Source: JACMLC01 sp963720235 (GTDB lineage Bacteria > Acidobacteriota > Blastocatellia > Pyrinomonadales > Pyrinomonadaceae). Taken from it: a stretch of 64,000 nt of DNA. The notes under the pieces were generated by a model. That model had not been told where the DNA came from. It saw nothing but the letters and a program-made list of their open reading frames with translations, and ran no database searches. Shown in pieces: positions 9,081 through 18,500 of the stretch. Numbering within the stretch: the first letter of the stretch is position 1; the number at the start of each line of letters is the position of its first letter. The translations under genes were made by a program, and so were the position numbers. The DNA is taken from positions 4,588,001 through 4,652,000 of the forward strand of contig OY970389.1 in assembly GCA_963720235.1 (NCBI GenBank), written 5' to 3'.

Positions 9081-9914
9081 TTAAAAATCCTTGAGCGTGC
9101 TTCTTCTTTTGAGAGCTTTGTCTGCATCCGAAAGATTCCGGTACTCATAGATTGCGCTTTCCCACTCGCCGTACATGGCATTCGGGATGACTATGAAGCG
9201 CGAGCCGAACTCGTCCCGCATCTGGTCAACGGCGGCGAATCTTTCCGCGATAGGTTTCCTTTCAAACACCTGCGCGAGGTCGTTCAGGTTGTCGCCAATC
9301 AGGAGCACCGTCCTGTGTTTCTGGTCCACAAGCTGCCGCCGCGCCTCTTTGCTGGACGTGTCCGTCCTGAAGAGCAATGTCTCGTCGCTGACATCCGGGA
9401 AACCGAACTTCTTCAAATTTTCAGATGTGCAACCTTTATCTTCCTGCCTGCGATTCGAGACATAAAAAATCCGCGCGCCCTTCGCATGTGCGTACTTGAG
9501 AAATTCGAGCGCGCCGGGAACGGGCGTCGCTTCCGCGACCTTGCACCATTCTGTAAAAGCGGACGCGCCGTAATTGTTGCGCCTGAGGACAAGCGCGGCC
9601 TGATAGCGGCTGTTGTCCAAAACAGTATCGTCCACATCCACCACGACCGCGCGCTTGCGCTTGTTGCGGCGCATGGTCTTGAGGTCTTTGTCAAAAAGCA
9701 GTCTGGCGTAATTGAAGGATTGATATGTGAGCGCGCGATATTCTGCTGCGGTCTGTTGCCAGAGGGTTGCGCCGACCATGTATTCGTTGTCGGGCGCAGT
9801 TGCAGTTTGCTGCGCCGTCGAGTGGCCCAGAAAAGTCGCGCCGGAATAGGCGGACACTATCAGAGCCAAGATAAAACCGGCTCCTCTCAGACCCTGATTC
9901 TTTTTCAAGTTCAT
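9081..9914 (-). CDS. HAD-family acid phosphatase, e(P4)-like 5'-nucleotidase
   Basis: A 277-residue exported class C acid phosphatase, related to the Haemophilus e(P4) lipoprotein that dephosphorylates nucleotides such as NMN. A signal segment (residues 10-30) lacks a lipobox cysteine. The HAD motif I is VVDVDDTVLDNS with catalytic D93 and D95. Motif II lies near FYVSNRR and the acidic motif is IGDNLNDL. Also visible are the family stretches ATLWQQTAAEYRAL and WCKVAEATPVPGALEF. A GAGG site lies 7 bases before the ATG. The enzyme probably scavenges phosphate or nucleosides in the periplasm. Confidence 0.92.
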   Translation of the reverse strand: MNLKKNQGLRGAGFILALIVSAYSGATFLGHSTAQQTATAPDNEYMVGATLWQQTAAEYRALTYQSFNYARLLFDKDLKTMRRNKRKRAVVVDVDDTVLDNSRYQAALVLRRNNYGASAFTEWCKVAEATPVPGALEFLKYAHAKGARIFYVSNRRQEDKGCTSENLKKFGFPDVSDETLLFRTDTSSKEARRQLVDQKHRTVLLIGDNLNDLAQVFERKPIAERFAAVDQMRDEFGSRFIVIPNAMYGEWESAIYEYRNLSDADKALKRRSTLKDF

Positions 9915-10074
9915 AGATGCCTCAAACGTGGAATTTTTATGGAGAGAAATCGAGCGGCATCATAACACCAGTAGAAAGGTAAAAGGAAAAAGGTAAAAGA
10001 CAAAAAAGGCGCGCATCGCTTTTCTCTCATGCTTGGAACTTTCACTTTTTCTCTTTCGCCTTTATGCTTGAAGC

Positions 10075-10596
10075 GTGAGCGAATTGGATGAAGCATGGGC
10101 AATGGCTCTCGCCGAAGCCGAGCGGCAGGCGCGTGCGACAGGTCGCGCGGATATAGCGGAGTATATAGCCTTGCGCGCCTCGAACGACCTGATGCGCAGG
10201 ACTGGCATCGAATGGCTGCTCTCAACTTTGACGACCTTAGCGGGCGAAGCCAATCGCACTGGCGTCGGCATACGCATTGAGAAAGAAGAGGGGCATCGCT
10301 TTCGTGTCGGCAGCGCGACGATGGTCGGGACGCGCCTGACTTTTCGCGCAGGCGTGCGCGCTTTAATCATCGAAGCGGGCTGGCCGCGTACGCCCGCAGA
10401 TGGATTCGTGCGCGGCGGCGGATTAGCCTGCGGGCGCATCGGACACTTTGGCAAGCGCGCGGCTGATGAAGAGTTGATGCTTGTGCGCTCCAAGACAGGC
10501 GCGCCGGAGTGGGCCATTCTGGAAAAGGAAGGCACGCGGCAGCCACTTGCGGAAGCAAGATTGCGCAGACATTTTTCTCTCTTCACAGGCGGCTGA
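10075..10596 (+). CDS. Hypothetical protein, 173 aa
   Basis: A soluble protein without signal peptide that I do not recognise. The N-terminal third is helical and alanine-rich (ELDEAWAMALAEAERQARATGR). The middle contains beta-like stretches (GVGIRIEKEEGHRF and GTRLTFRAGVRALIIEAGW) and a glycine-rich turn (GFVRGGGLACGRIGHFG). The start is GTG at 10075, just after a low-complexity run of poly-purine/pyrimidine repeat. The frame is clean and uses codons like its neighbours, supporting a real gene. No function is proposed. Confidence 0.6.
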   Translation: MSELDEAWAMALAEAERQARATGRADIAEYIALRASNDLMRRTGIEWLLSTLTTLAGEANRTGVGIRIEKEEGHRFRVGSATMVGTRLTFRAGVRALIIEAGWPRTPADGFVRGGGLACGRIGHFGKRAADEELMLVRSKTGAPEWAILEKEGTRQPLAEARLRRHFSLFTGG

Positions 10597-10948
10597 AAAT
10601 TTTTAAGAGGCAAGCTTTCCTCACTTCTCTTTCACGATATGCGATACGGCCTGCACGATTTGGGACGAGTTTGAATTGGCCCAGAAACCACGCAAACAAA
10701 ATTCTCTCAAACATCAAAGCTTCGTTTCCTTTCAATCACTTAGGCTGCTCTGTGTGATGGCTCATCTCGCTTCACGCGCACTCGCGGCATAAGGCTTGCC
10801 ATCGCCGGAATGTGTCTGACGCCTTATCTAATAGCGTCGTCCCCGCGATGAGGCGTTCGAAAACAAAAGGCTGAACCGGTTACCGACACCTACCCCAGAG
10901 AGTTCGAGCACAGGTTGCCTTCATCAAAAATCTTGAGGAGATAATTCG
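10597..10948. other. Intergenic stretch, no clear feature
   Basis: About 350 bases without a convincing ORF. I see no tRNA, strong hairpin terminator or consensus promoter. The only notable element is the GAGGAG ribosome binding site near its end for the gene at 10949. Confidence 0.4.
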
Positions 10949-11494
10949 ATGACTAACCGACGCACACTTCTTCCGACAATTTTGACAGTCGCTCTTATCG
11001 CTCTGGCTCTGCCCGCATTGGCTGTTGCGCAGGGCGGCTATTATGGCGGAGACCGCCGCGATAACCGGCGCAACGACAACAATCGTTACAACCAGCGTTA
11101 CCTGCGCGACAGCATCAAGCGCGTGAAAGATCGCAGCAACAATTTTGAGGAACATATTGACAGGGCGCTTGACCGCAGCCGCTATGACGACAGCCGACGC
11201 GAAGACCGCATCAACGATGTCGTGAAAGACTTTCACAGGGCTGCAAACGTTTTGGAAGATCGCTTTGATAACGGCAGAAACTTGAGCCGCAGTTCAAACG
11301 AGGCGCGCAGGGTCTTGCAACTCGGAGCGCAGATTGACCGCTTCATGGCGCGCAATCGTCTGGGCGGTCGCGCAGAATCCGAATGGTCGCGCATACGTCA
11401 GGACTTGCAGGTGATTGCCAACGCCTACGGCTTTAACTGGTCTGATTTCGATGACCGTTATAACCGTCGCGGAAATAACGGGCGCAACTGGTAA
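10949..11494 (+). CDS. Secreted Arg/Asn-rich hypothetical protein
   Basis: A 181-residue exported protein with a clear signal peptide ending ALAVAQ. The mature part starts with GGYYGGDRRDNRRNDNN and continues as charged helices (YLRDSIKRVKDRSNNFEEHIDRALDR; later RRVLQLGAQIDRFMARNRL). It ends in DDRYNRRGNNGRNW. No catalytic motif or metal site is visible. GAGGAG lies 8 bases before the ATG, and a strong terminator follows at 11543, so it is a single-gene unit. Function unknown. Confidence 0.8.
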   Translation: MTNRRTLLPTILTVALIALALPALAVAQGGYYGGDRRDNRRNDNNRYNQRYLRDSIKRVKDRSNNFEEHIDRALDRSRYDDSRREDRINDVVKDFHRAANVLEDRFDNGRNLSRSSNEARRVLQLGAQIDRFMARNRLGGRAESEWSRIRQDLQVIANAYGFNWSDFDDRYNRRGNNGRNW

Positions 11495-11542
11495 GCCTGT
11501 AAAAACTTTTCACTACCGAAGCGTTCGGGCTTCGTCAACAAA

Positions 11543-11582
11543 AAAAGCCTCGGACACTTTTCAAAAGTGTCTGAGGCTTTTC
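11543..11582 (+). terminator. Rho-independent terminator
   Basis: AAAAGCCTCGGACACTTTT pairs almost perfectly with AAAGTGTCTGAGGCTTTT around a CA loop, giving a long stem flanked by A and T runs. It ends the gene at 10949-11494. Confidence 0.9.
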
Positions 11583-11606
11583 GCTTGCTCTCCTATTTAA
11601 CCCAAC

Positions 11607-11664
11607 TTGCTAGTTATGAGAGCGATGCCGGCTTTGTTGCTAGTTACGAGAGCGATGACGGCTT
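11607..11664. repeat. 28-bp tandem duplication
   Basis: The 28-bp unit TTGCTAGTTATGAGAGCGAT... occurs at 11607-11634 and again at 11637-11664 with two differences and a 2-bp spacer. It abuts the structured repeat that follows, whose outer arm it partly includes. Confidence 0.8.
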
Positions 11665-11816
11665 GAGCCGCCTGCTGTGCGGAAAGTCTCTGACTTTCCG
11701 TGCGCCTCGCCCAAAGTTCGTGCGGCTACGCCGCATCTGAGGCGCAGCCTCAAGGGTTTTAAGGAGCAAGCTGACGGTCAGCCAGAGGCTTTCCGCACAG
11801 CCGGGCGGCAGAGCCG
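11660..11816. repeat. CCGCCTGCTGTGCGGAA structured repeat, copy 1
   Basis: The outer inverted arms are CGGCTTGAGCCGCCTGCTGT at the left and ACAGCCGGGCGGCAGAGCCG at the right. Inside are a hairpin (GGAAAGTCTCTGACTTTCC) and a GAGGCGCAGCCTC core. Further copies are at 44464 and 51544. There is no coding capacity. Confidence 0.85.
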
Positions 11817-11876
11817 ACGTTCATTTTTGGACAGACAACTTGAGTTATTTACGATTTACCATTTACGATTCCTTTT

Positions 11877-12731
11877 ATGGCAGGCACGCTCTATCTGGTG
11901 GCGACGCCCATCGGCAATCTCGAAGACATCACGCAACGCGCGCTCAAAACGCTCGCCGCAGTTGACCTCATCGCCTGCGAAGATACGCGGCACACTGGCG
12001 CGATGCTGAATCACTACGGCATCAAGACAAAGCTCGTGAGCTATCACGAGCACAACGAGCGCGAGCGTGCAGACGAGTTGGGCCGGATGCTCGAACAGGG
12101 AGCCAGCATCGCTCTCGTCTCGGACGCAGGCACGCCCTGCATCAACGACCCAGGCTTTCGTCTGGTCAACGCGGCGCAAGAGCGCGGCGCGCGTGTCATC
12201 CCCTTGCCCGGCGCAACAGCCTTTGTCGCCGCGCTCATCTCAACAGGCTTGCCGACAGACCAATTTTTTTTCGGCGGCTTTCTGCCCGCGCGCTCTGCAC
12301 AGCGTCGTGCGCGTCTCGCAGAGTTGCGCGCCATGCCCGCCACACTTATTTTTTATGAGACTCCGCATCGCATAGCCTCTGCGCTCAAAGACGCGCGCGA
12401 GATTTTGGGCGAGAGAGAGGCAGCCATCGCCAGAGAGTTGACCAAGCTGCATGAAGAGATTGTGCGTGGACGCTTGAGCGAGTTGGCCCAGAAATTTGAT
12501 GCGACGCAAACCAGCACGCGCGGCGAGATTGTGCTGGTCATAGACCGCACGATTATCGGTGAACAATCGGGACAGGATTCGGAATCGGATATCGCAGCGC
12601 GCGTCAAAGCTCTCGAAAGCGAAGGCATGGATGCACGCGCCGCTCTGAAAAAAGCCGCGCGCGAACTTGGCCTGACACGCGATGAAGCCTATCGCCGCCT
12701 GACAGCCGCACGCGCACGCGAGCGCAGTTGA
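11877..12731 (+). CDS. rsmI: 16S rRNA (cytidine(1402)-2'-O)-methyltransferase RsmI
   Basis: A 284-residue SAM-dependent methyltransferase of the tetrapyrrole-methylase fold that 2'-O-methylates C1402 of 16S rRNA. The start LYLVATPIGNLEDIT, the ACEDTRHTGAML motif, SDAGTPCINDPG, and LPGATAFVAALISTGLP are hallmark RsmI segments. FYETPHRIASAL and ARELTKLHEEIVRG follow. The C-terminal tail (ALKKAARELGLTRDEAYRRL) is the small helical RsmI domain. Length is normal and the gene stands alone with its own hairpin terminator. Confidence 0.97.
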   Translation: MAGTLYLVATPIGNLEDITQRALKTLAAVDLIACEDTRHTGAMLNHYGIKTKLVSYHEHNERERADELGRMLEQGASIALVSDAGTPCINDPGFRLVNAAQERGARVIPLPGATAFVAALISTGLPTDQFFFGGFLPARSAQRRARLAELRAMPATLIFYETPHRIASALKDAREILGEREAAIARELTKLHEEIVRGRLSELAQKFDATQTSTRGEIVLVIDRTIIGEQSGQDSESDIAARVKALESEGMDARAALKKAARELGLTRDEAYRRLTAARARERS

Positions 12732-12760
12732 GTTGCGAAAAAACGCAAAATGGCTAAACT

Positions 12761-12784
12761 TGCATGCTGTGTAGCATGCTTTTC
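12761..12784 (+). terminator. Short hairpin terminator after rsmI
   Basis: GCATGC TGTGTA GCATGC followed by TTTT. It is a compact 6-bp stem located 30 bases after the rsmI stop. Confidence 0.65.
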
Positions 12785-12813
12785 AAATTCAAATTTATGA
12801 AGGAAAATTTTTG

Positions 12814-13224
12814 ATGAAGAAACGATTTAAGCTTTTATTCACCTGCGCGTTGTCCGCGCTCTTGCTGCTGTCCGTCACGGCCTTCGCGGAGGAAGAGCAT
12901 TTCAGCGTCAAGGAATATAACGAGTTCCATGACGTGCTGCATCCTTTGCAGCATGAAGCTCTGCCGAACAAGGATTTCAAAACTATTCGCGCGCAGGCCG
13001 CAGAGCTTGTGACGCGCGGCGAGGCCATCGTCAAGCTTGGCGTGCCAGCGAAAGTCAAGAAGACTGCCGAATTTGAGAAGGAGTTGAAGAAATTCGCAGA
13101 CGCGCTGGCGAAGTTTAAGAGCGATGCTGCGAGTGCTGCGGATGCGCAGTTAGAAGAATCTTATCTCGCAGTCCACGACACCTTTGAGGTGCTGGCCCAC
13201 ATGCTGCCGAGGAAAAGCAAGTAG
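12814..13224 (+). CDS. Secreted helical hypothetical protein, 136 aa
   Basis: An exported protein with signal peptide MKKRFKLLFTCALSALLLLS ending near TAFAEE. The mature part is helical and charged, with AKVKKTAEFEKELKKFADAL as a likely coiled helix and LAVHDTFEVLAHMLP near the end. The composition is reminiscent of four-helix periplasmic proteins, but no CxxCH haem motif is present. An AAGGA site lies just upstream; the ATG at 12814 is preferred over the TTG at 12811. Function unknown. Confidence 0.7.
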   Translation: MKKRFKLLFTCALSALLLLSVTAFAEEEHFSVKEYNEFHDVLHPLQHEALPNKDFKTIRAQAAELVTRGEAIVKLGVPAKVKKTAEFEKELKKFADALAKFKSDAASAADAQLEESYLAVHDTFEVLAHMLPRKSK

Positions 13225-13284
13225 GAAGGATGAAGGCGGAAGGATGAAAGAAATGCTGTTCCTTCCGCCTTCCGCCTTCTTTTT
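13222..13284. repeat. Palindrome with GAAGGCGGAAGG arms
   Basis: taggaaggatgaaggcggaa pairs with ttccgccttccgccttcttt. The arms consist of iterated GGAAGG words. It lies between convergent genes and overlaps both stop codons, so it may terminate both. Confidence 0.75.
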
Positions 13285-13675
13285 AACGAATCGTGACTTC
13301 CAGTGTATAAGTCGCGTTGCCTCTGGTCGGGCCGACTTCGATAATCCAGTCGCCGTCAAAAGGCAGACTGCCTTCCCAATCCGTCACGTCCACCGCGCTC
13401 GCCAGCACATCAGAGCGGCCCGGCACATAAATCGTAAAGCTCGCGTTCTTCTCGCGCGAAGTCAGATGCACGTACATCATCTGGCCTGAGCTTGCGCCGA
13501 GGATGTAATTGTCGCGCGTGCCGCGCACGACAGAGCCTTTGATGACCGTCGAAGTTCGCCCGCGCGCGAAGCGTATGCGCTGCGTCCTACCCGTTTGCGC
13601 CGGAACGATTGCCGCGCTCCACACCATCACTGTCACAGCGACGAGCGCGCAAACCATTTTCATTTTCGATTGCAT
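13283..13675 (-). CDS. Secreted beta-rich protein, 130 aa
   Basis: An exported protein with signal peptide (MVCALVAVTVMVWSAAIVPA). The mature domain of about 95 residues is beta-rich, including YILGASSGQMMYVHLTS, ASFTIYVPG, and DGDWIIEVGPTRGNATYTLEV. This pattern resembles pre-peptidase C-terminal and g-type-lysozyme-inhibitor-like folds that occur as small periplasmic proteins in Acidobacteria. A longer frame from 13759 is possible, but AGGAGG lies 13 bases before the ATG at 13675. Function unconfirmed. Confidence 0.75.
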   Translation of the reverse strand: MQSKMKMVCALVAVTVMVWSAAIVPAQTGRTQRIRFARGRTSTVIKGSVVRGTRDNYILGASSGQMMYVHLTSREKNASFTIYVPGRSDVLASAVDVTDWEGSLPFDGDWIIEVGPTRGNATYTLEVTIR

Positions 13676-13788
13676 GTTTTTTATGAAGCCTCCTCTATGA
13701 ACCATTGAAATTTTGCATCGCCGTTTTGAGCTGACGCACAAGACCTGCGGATTTTGCATCTTCTGCGGAAAAGAATCAAACGTTGCTA

Positions 13789-15489
13789 CTACTGGCCCGT
13801 CAATTCCGTCGGCAGCTTTTTATCAACGAGCGGGCGCGTCTTTAAATCCGCAGTCTCCCACAGCGTCACAAAAATCGTGCGCGCGACCTTTTGCATCTTT
13901 TCGTAATCAATCTTCGAGACCTCGTCGTCCGGGCGGTGATAATCTTCGTGCACACCGTCGAAATAGAAGATAATCGGGATGCCCTTCTGCGCGTAGTTGT
14001 AATGGTCAGAGCGGAAGAAGAAGCGGTTCGGGTCTGTCGGCTCGTCATATGTGTAATTAAAACTGAGATTGAGATAAGACTGGTTGACGCGCTCGCTCAA
14101 CTGGCCCAACTCCGTGCTCATCATCTTCGAGCCGATGACATAGATTTCATTCGGCCCTGTCAACGCGCGATTCGCAGTCTTCGTATCACCCTCTGCTTTG
14201 CTCCGGCCAATCATATCTATGTTGAACTGCGCGATAATTTTTTCGAGCGGGACGGTCGGATACTGCACGAAATATTCAGAGCCCCACAAGCCCTTCTCTT
14301 CGCCGCAGTGCCAGACAAAAAGAATCGAACGCTTCGGGCGACGCGACGCACGCGAGAGAGCTTCGGCCATCGCCAGCAGCGAGACTGTGCCGGAGCCGTC
14401 GTCGTCCGCGCCGTTGTAAATCGTATCGCTCCTGTCGCCGCCGGGCGGCACTGCAAATCTGCCATTGCCGCCGGGCGGCCCTGTGCCAACATGATCGTAA
14501 TGCGCGCCGACTGCGACGTATTCATTTTTGAGCACGGAGTCTGAGCCTTCAATCACGCCGACGACATTCTGCGTAGAGAGCATCGCGGGTTGGCCCGCAA
14601 TGGTCATGCTGATTTTTTTGTTGGGATTCAAATCAAAGGCTGCGATTGGCGCGCTTCCGCTTTTGCTCTGCAAGATTTCGACCGCGCTGTGCTTCTCTCC
14701 GTCAAACAGAGCATCGGCCATCTTCTGCGAGAGCATGATGGCGGGCAAAGTTTTTGCAGCGGGTGGTTGAAATTTTGCGACGACGATTGAGCCGCCCGTT
14801 TGCTGGTTGCGATGTATGCGTTCCCAGTTAGCAATCGTCTGCGAATCCGGCAACTCTACGATGCCGAGCGCGCCCATTTTTTGTGCATATTCCTCCGGCT
14901 CCATCCAATCCAGGCCTTGCTTGCCGCTGTCCAAATCGCTAAAGGTCAAACCCTTCGGCAATCCGCCTGAGACGACGACGAGCTTGTCTTTCACATCGAG
15001 GCCACTATATGCATCTATGTTCTTCTGCTTAACGAGCCAGCCGTGACCGACATAGACGAGAGGGCCGCTCGCTGTTCCAGCCTGCGGAATCGCCAGAAAA
15101 TCTTGCCCGTAGTTATAAGCCTGACCGTTAATCTCTGCGCGCGTGCCGTTGGCTTCGATGCGCGCACGCTGCATCACAATTTTTTGAAAATAAGTGCCGT
15201 TATCGCCAGCCGGTTTGACGCCCCAACGCGCAAGCAGTGTGGCGATAAACTTGGCCGTCAAATCCAATCCGCGCGAAGGCGTATCGCGTCCTTCCATCTC
15301 GTCCGCCGCGACGAAGCTTAGATAGTCGCTGAGCTGTGCGGCAGTGATGCCTTCGGCAGCCTTGCGCGATGATGAAGAAGCTGCTGTTGCGGATGCCGCT
15401 CTGCGACTGCTGCTTGTCTGCGCATAACCCGCCGGAATCTGCGCGACGAGCGCAGTTAATAAAACGAATGCTACGAAAAATCTTCGCAT
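13789..15489 (-). CDS. Secreted M28-family zinc aminopeptidase
   Basis: A 566-residue exported peptidase with a signal peptide (residues 1-23) and a Ser-rich linker. A protease-associated-type insertion (about 130-270) precedes the M28 catalytic domain (about 300-540). The two-zinc site is complete: H330 in GAHYDHVG, bridging D362 in NGADDDGSG, catalytic E397 with ligand E398 in CGEEKGLWGS, D425 in FNIDMIGR, and H518 in EDYHRPDD. These enzymes remove N-terminal residues from peptides in the periplasm. GGAGGG directly precedes the ATG. It lies downstream of the NfnAB-like gene on the same strand with a 36-bp gap. Confidence 0.93.
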   Translation of the reverse strand: MRRFFVAFVLLTALVAQIPAGYAQTSSSRRAASATAASSSSRKAAEGITAAQLSDYLSFVAADEMEGRDTPSRGLDLTAKFIATLLARWGVKPAGDNGTYFQKIVMQRARIEANGTRAEINGQAYNYGQDFLAIPQAGTASGPLVYVGHGWLVKQKNIDAYSGLDVKDKLVVVSGGLPKGLTFSDLDSGKQGLDWMEPEEYAQKMGALGIVELPDSQTIANWERIHRNQQTGGSIVVAKFQPPAAKTLPAIMLSQKMADALFDGEKHSAVEILQSKSGSAPIAAFDLNPNKKISMTIAGQPAMLSTQNVVGVIEGSDSVLKNEYVAVGAHYDHVGTGPPGGNGRFAVPPGGDRSDTIYNGADDDGSGTVSLLAMAEALSRASRRPKRSILFVWHCGEEKGLWGSEYFVQYPTVPLEKIIAQFNIDMIGRSKAEGDTKTANRALTGPNEIYVIGSKMMSTELGQLSERVNQSYLNLSFNYTYDEPTDPNRFFFRSDHYNYAQKGIPIIFYFDGVHEDYHRPDDEVSKIDYEKMQKVARTIFVTLWETADLKTRPLVDKKLPTELTGQ

Positions 15490-15525
15490 TTACCCTCCAG
15501 AACTATTTTCACTTGCAGAATTTTA

Positions 15526-18500
15526 TCAATGTGCTTCTCTAAGCAATTTATCCAGCCACAGGTTCGCCATCTTTTCCTGCACGGTGTTGGCCCTGAGGCG
15601 CGAGTTGAGATTACTGAAATCAACTTCGTCCAGTTTCTGATCCTGATTAAAGCATGAGAAGACGAAAGACTCTTTGCCCGTCAAAGGGTCAACGTGTCTT
15701 TGCAGGCATTGCGCGCAGACCTCTTTCATCATGCATTGCATCGGGCTGTTGATGGAGCCGATGCCTGTGTGCTCTGGTTTAAGATGCGGAGCAAGCACTG
15801 TGTGGCGCGCATCCTTGACCGCGCTCATCATGCGGTCTGAGCCGATGGCGATGATGCGGTCAACATCCGCGAGACGAAAGAGCGGTTGGCCTAAACGTCC
15901 TTCGGCATAAGCAAGCATGGCCTGCACTATGTTGCCGCGAAAGTGTGTGTCCTGTGTTCTGCGCGGCTCAATCTCAATGCCAGTGTCCGTGGCCCAGATG
16001 ACCTGGTCTGTCGCAGCCTCTATCTCTTCGCGCTTAAAAAGGTCTTCGCCCTTTTTGTATCCGGCGAAATAGATGACGCGATTGCTTTTCTCTCTTAAAG
16101 CTTTGGCGATGGAGAAGAGGACTGCGTTGCCGAGCCCGCCGCCCGCGAGCAGGACTGTCTCGTTCTCTGGAATTTCTGTCGGCGTGCCTGTCGGCCCCAT
16201 CACAACGATAGGCTGTCCGGGCTTCAAGGTCGCGCACAGGCGAGATGAGACACCCATCTCCAAAACAATCAGGCTCAGCAAACCTTCTTCGACATCCACC
16301 CACGCGCCCGTCAGCGCGATGCCCTCCATCATCAGCTTTGTGTGATGCACGACGCTCGCATCCGTCTCGTAATTTTGCAGACGATAAAACTGTCCCGGAT
16401 GAAATTTTCGAGCCGGCATCGGCGCGCGAACGATGACATCCACGATGGTTTCCGTCAGGCGGTCAACTCTGACGACGCGCGCGATAAGTTGCTCGTCAAG
16501 ATATTCTATGAGACGCGTAAACTCTCTTTCTCTCTCAGGCTGTGTTTGAGAGACAAGCTGTGACAACTCTTTTTCAAAGAGCGCGGTCACATGCTCATAA
16601 CCATCCTTCGCGGAAGCCATAGCCTTGACGACATTGCCCGCATAAACAGGATGGTTGTCGCCGTAATAAGAGATAAAGCGGCCATCTTTTTCGTAAGAAG
16701 TAAAGAACGCTCTCTCGCCTCTTCCTGCGGCGACCGCGTGCGCTTTTCCATCCGCCGCTTGCTCTACACGATGCGGCGCGAAAAACTGATTCCATTCGTC
16801 GAGTTGAAAAGTGCCGGGCTGTTCTTTCTCGTAAATAATATTCGGGCTCGTTCCGGCTGCGACGCAGACAGTGCGCGCTGGAAAGTGTACCAACTCTCCA
16901 GTGCTGCTCCATTTCTCTGTCTCCGCGTCCTGTCGCATACGCTCGAAGACAAGCTCAGAGACCGCGCCGTGCTCGTCTGCGACGGCCTCGTGCGGGCTCA
17001 TGTTCTCGATATAGCTGATGCCTTCTTCCAAAGATTTGACGACCTCTTCATGGTTCAGGCGATAGGCTGGCGAGTCCTGCAAGCGTTTGCGATAGACGAT
17101 TGAAACGCCGCCCCACTCGCGCACGAGCGGAATAAAATTCGGAGCTTCCTGAGCCGCATGCGCGCGTTCGCGCTCTGCACGAATGGCTTTTCCGTGGGCC
17201 AGAAATTCTTCATAAACGGCGCGCTCTTCCTCGTTAAATCTATTCCATATTTCTTCAACGCTAAACTCCGACGCCAGCTCTTCATGCCGCGCGAGCATCT
17301 TCTCGACCTGCACTGGATAATAAGCGAAAAGCTCTGTCGCGGTATCAATCGCGGTCAGGCCGCCGCCGATGACTATGGCCGGAAGACGCACTTGCAGGTT
17401 GGCTAAGGCGTCGCGCTTGAAAGCTCCTGTCAGTTGCAGGGCCATCAAAAAATCGGAAGCCTTGCGTATGCCGCGAATCAGGTTGTTCTTCATCGAAACG
17501 ATGGTCGGCTTGCCCGCGCCGGTCGCAATCGCTATGTGGTCAAAGCCAAGCTGCCATGCGTCTTCAATCGTCAGTGTCCCGCCGAAACGTATCCCGCCGT
17601 AAAAACGAAAATGGTCGCGCCGCGCAAGTGTCAGATGAATGAGCGTTAGAAAATTCTTGTCCCACCTGACAGTGATGCCATATTCAGAGACGCCGCCAAA
17701 GCCAGCCAGCACGCGCTCGTCCAGCTTCGTCTCTATCTCTCCAACATCGCGCACGGGCAAAGGCGTTTCATCGTGGCTGCCCGTCAAGAGATGCGTCAAA
17801 GGCTCTATCTTCAAGCCGTCTATGCCGACGACGCCGAAGCCTTCGTTCAAAAGATAGTGGGCCAAAGTGTAGCCAGCCGGGCCTAAGCCCACGACTAAAA
17901 TATTCTTGCCGTTGTAAGGCAGAGCATAAGGCTGCTTTGCGTTCAAAGGATTCCATCGCGTCAGGAGCGAGTAGATTTCAAAGCCGTAAGGCATCTCCAA
18001 AACATCCGTCAGCACTCCTGTTTCAGCCTGCGGAATATTGACCGGCTCCTGCTTCTGAAAGATGCAGGACTTCATACAATCGTTACAGATGCGATGCCCG
18101 GTGCCTGGACACATCGGGTTGTCAATCATCACGAGCGCGAGCGCGGCAATCGAATCGCCGCGCTTCTTCAAGACATGCATCTCGGAAATCTTCTCGTCGA
18201 GCGGGCAGCCTTCGAGCTTGATGCCTAGAGGATTGCGCTTGACCGCGCCGTCTCGTTCGTACAAGCCTTTCGAGCAGGAATCCTTGTTGCGCTCGTGGCA
18301 GTAGAGACAGTAATCAACTTCGTCAAGGACTTCGCGCTTGGTCGCGCGCGGGTCTGTCAATCCAAAGCCGTCGCGTCGCCTGAGGTTCTGGTCCAAACCC
18401 TGCATCAACTCCGGCACATCCGCGCGCGGGCGTTCTATCTGAACCAGATGTTGATAATCGAGTTGATGCGGAAAATGAAAACTAACCCAACGGCGCACGT

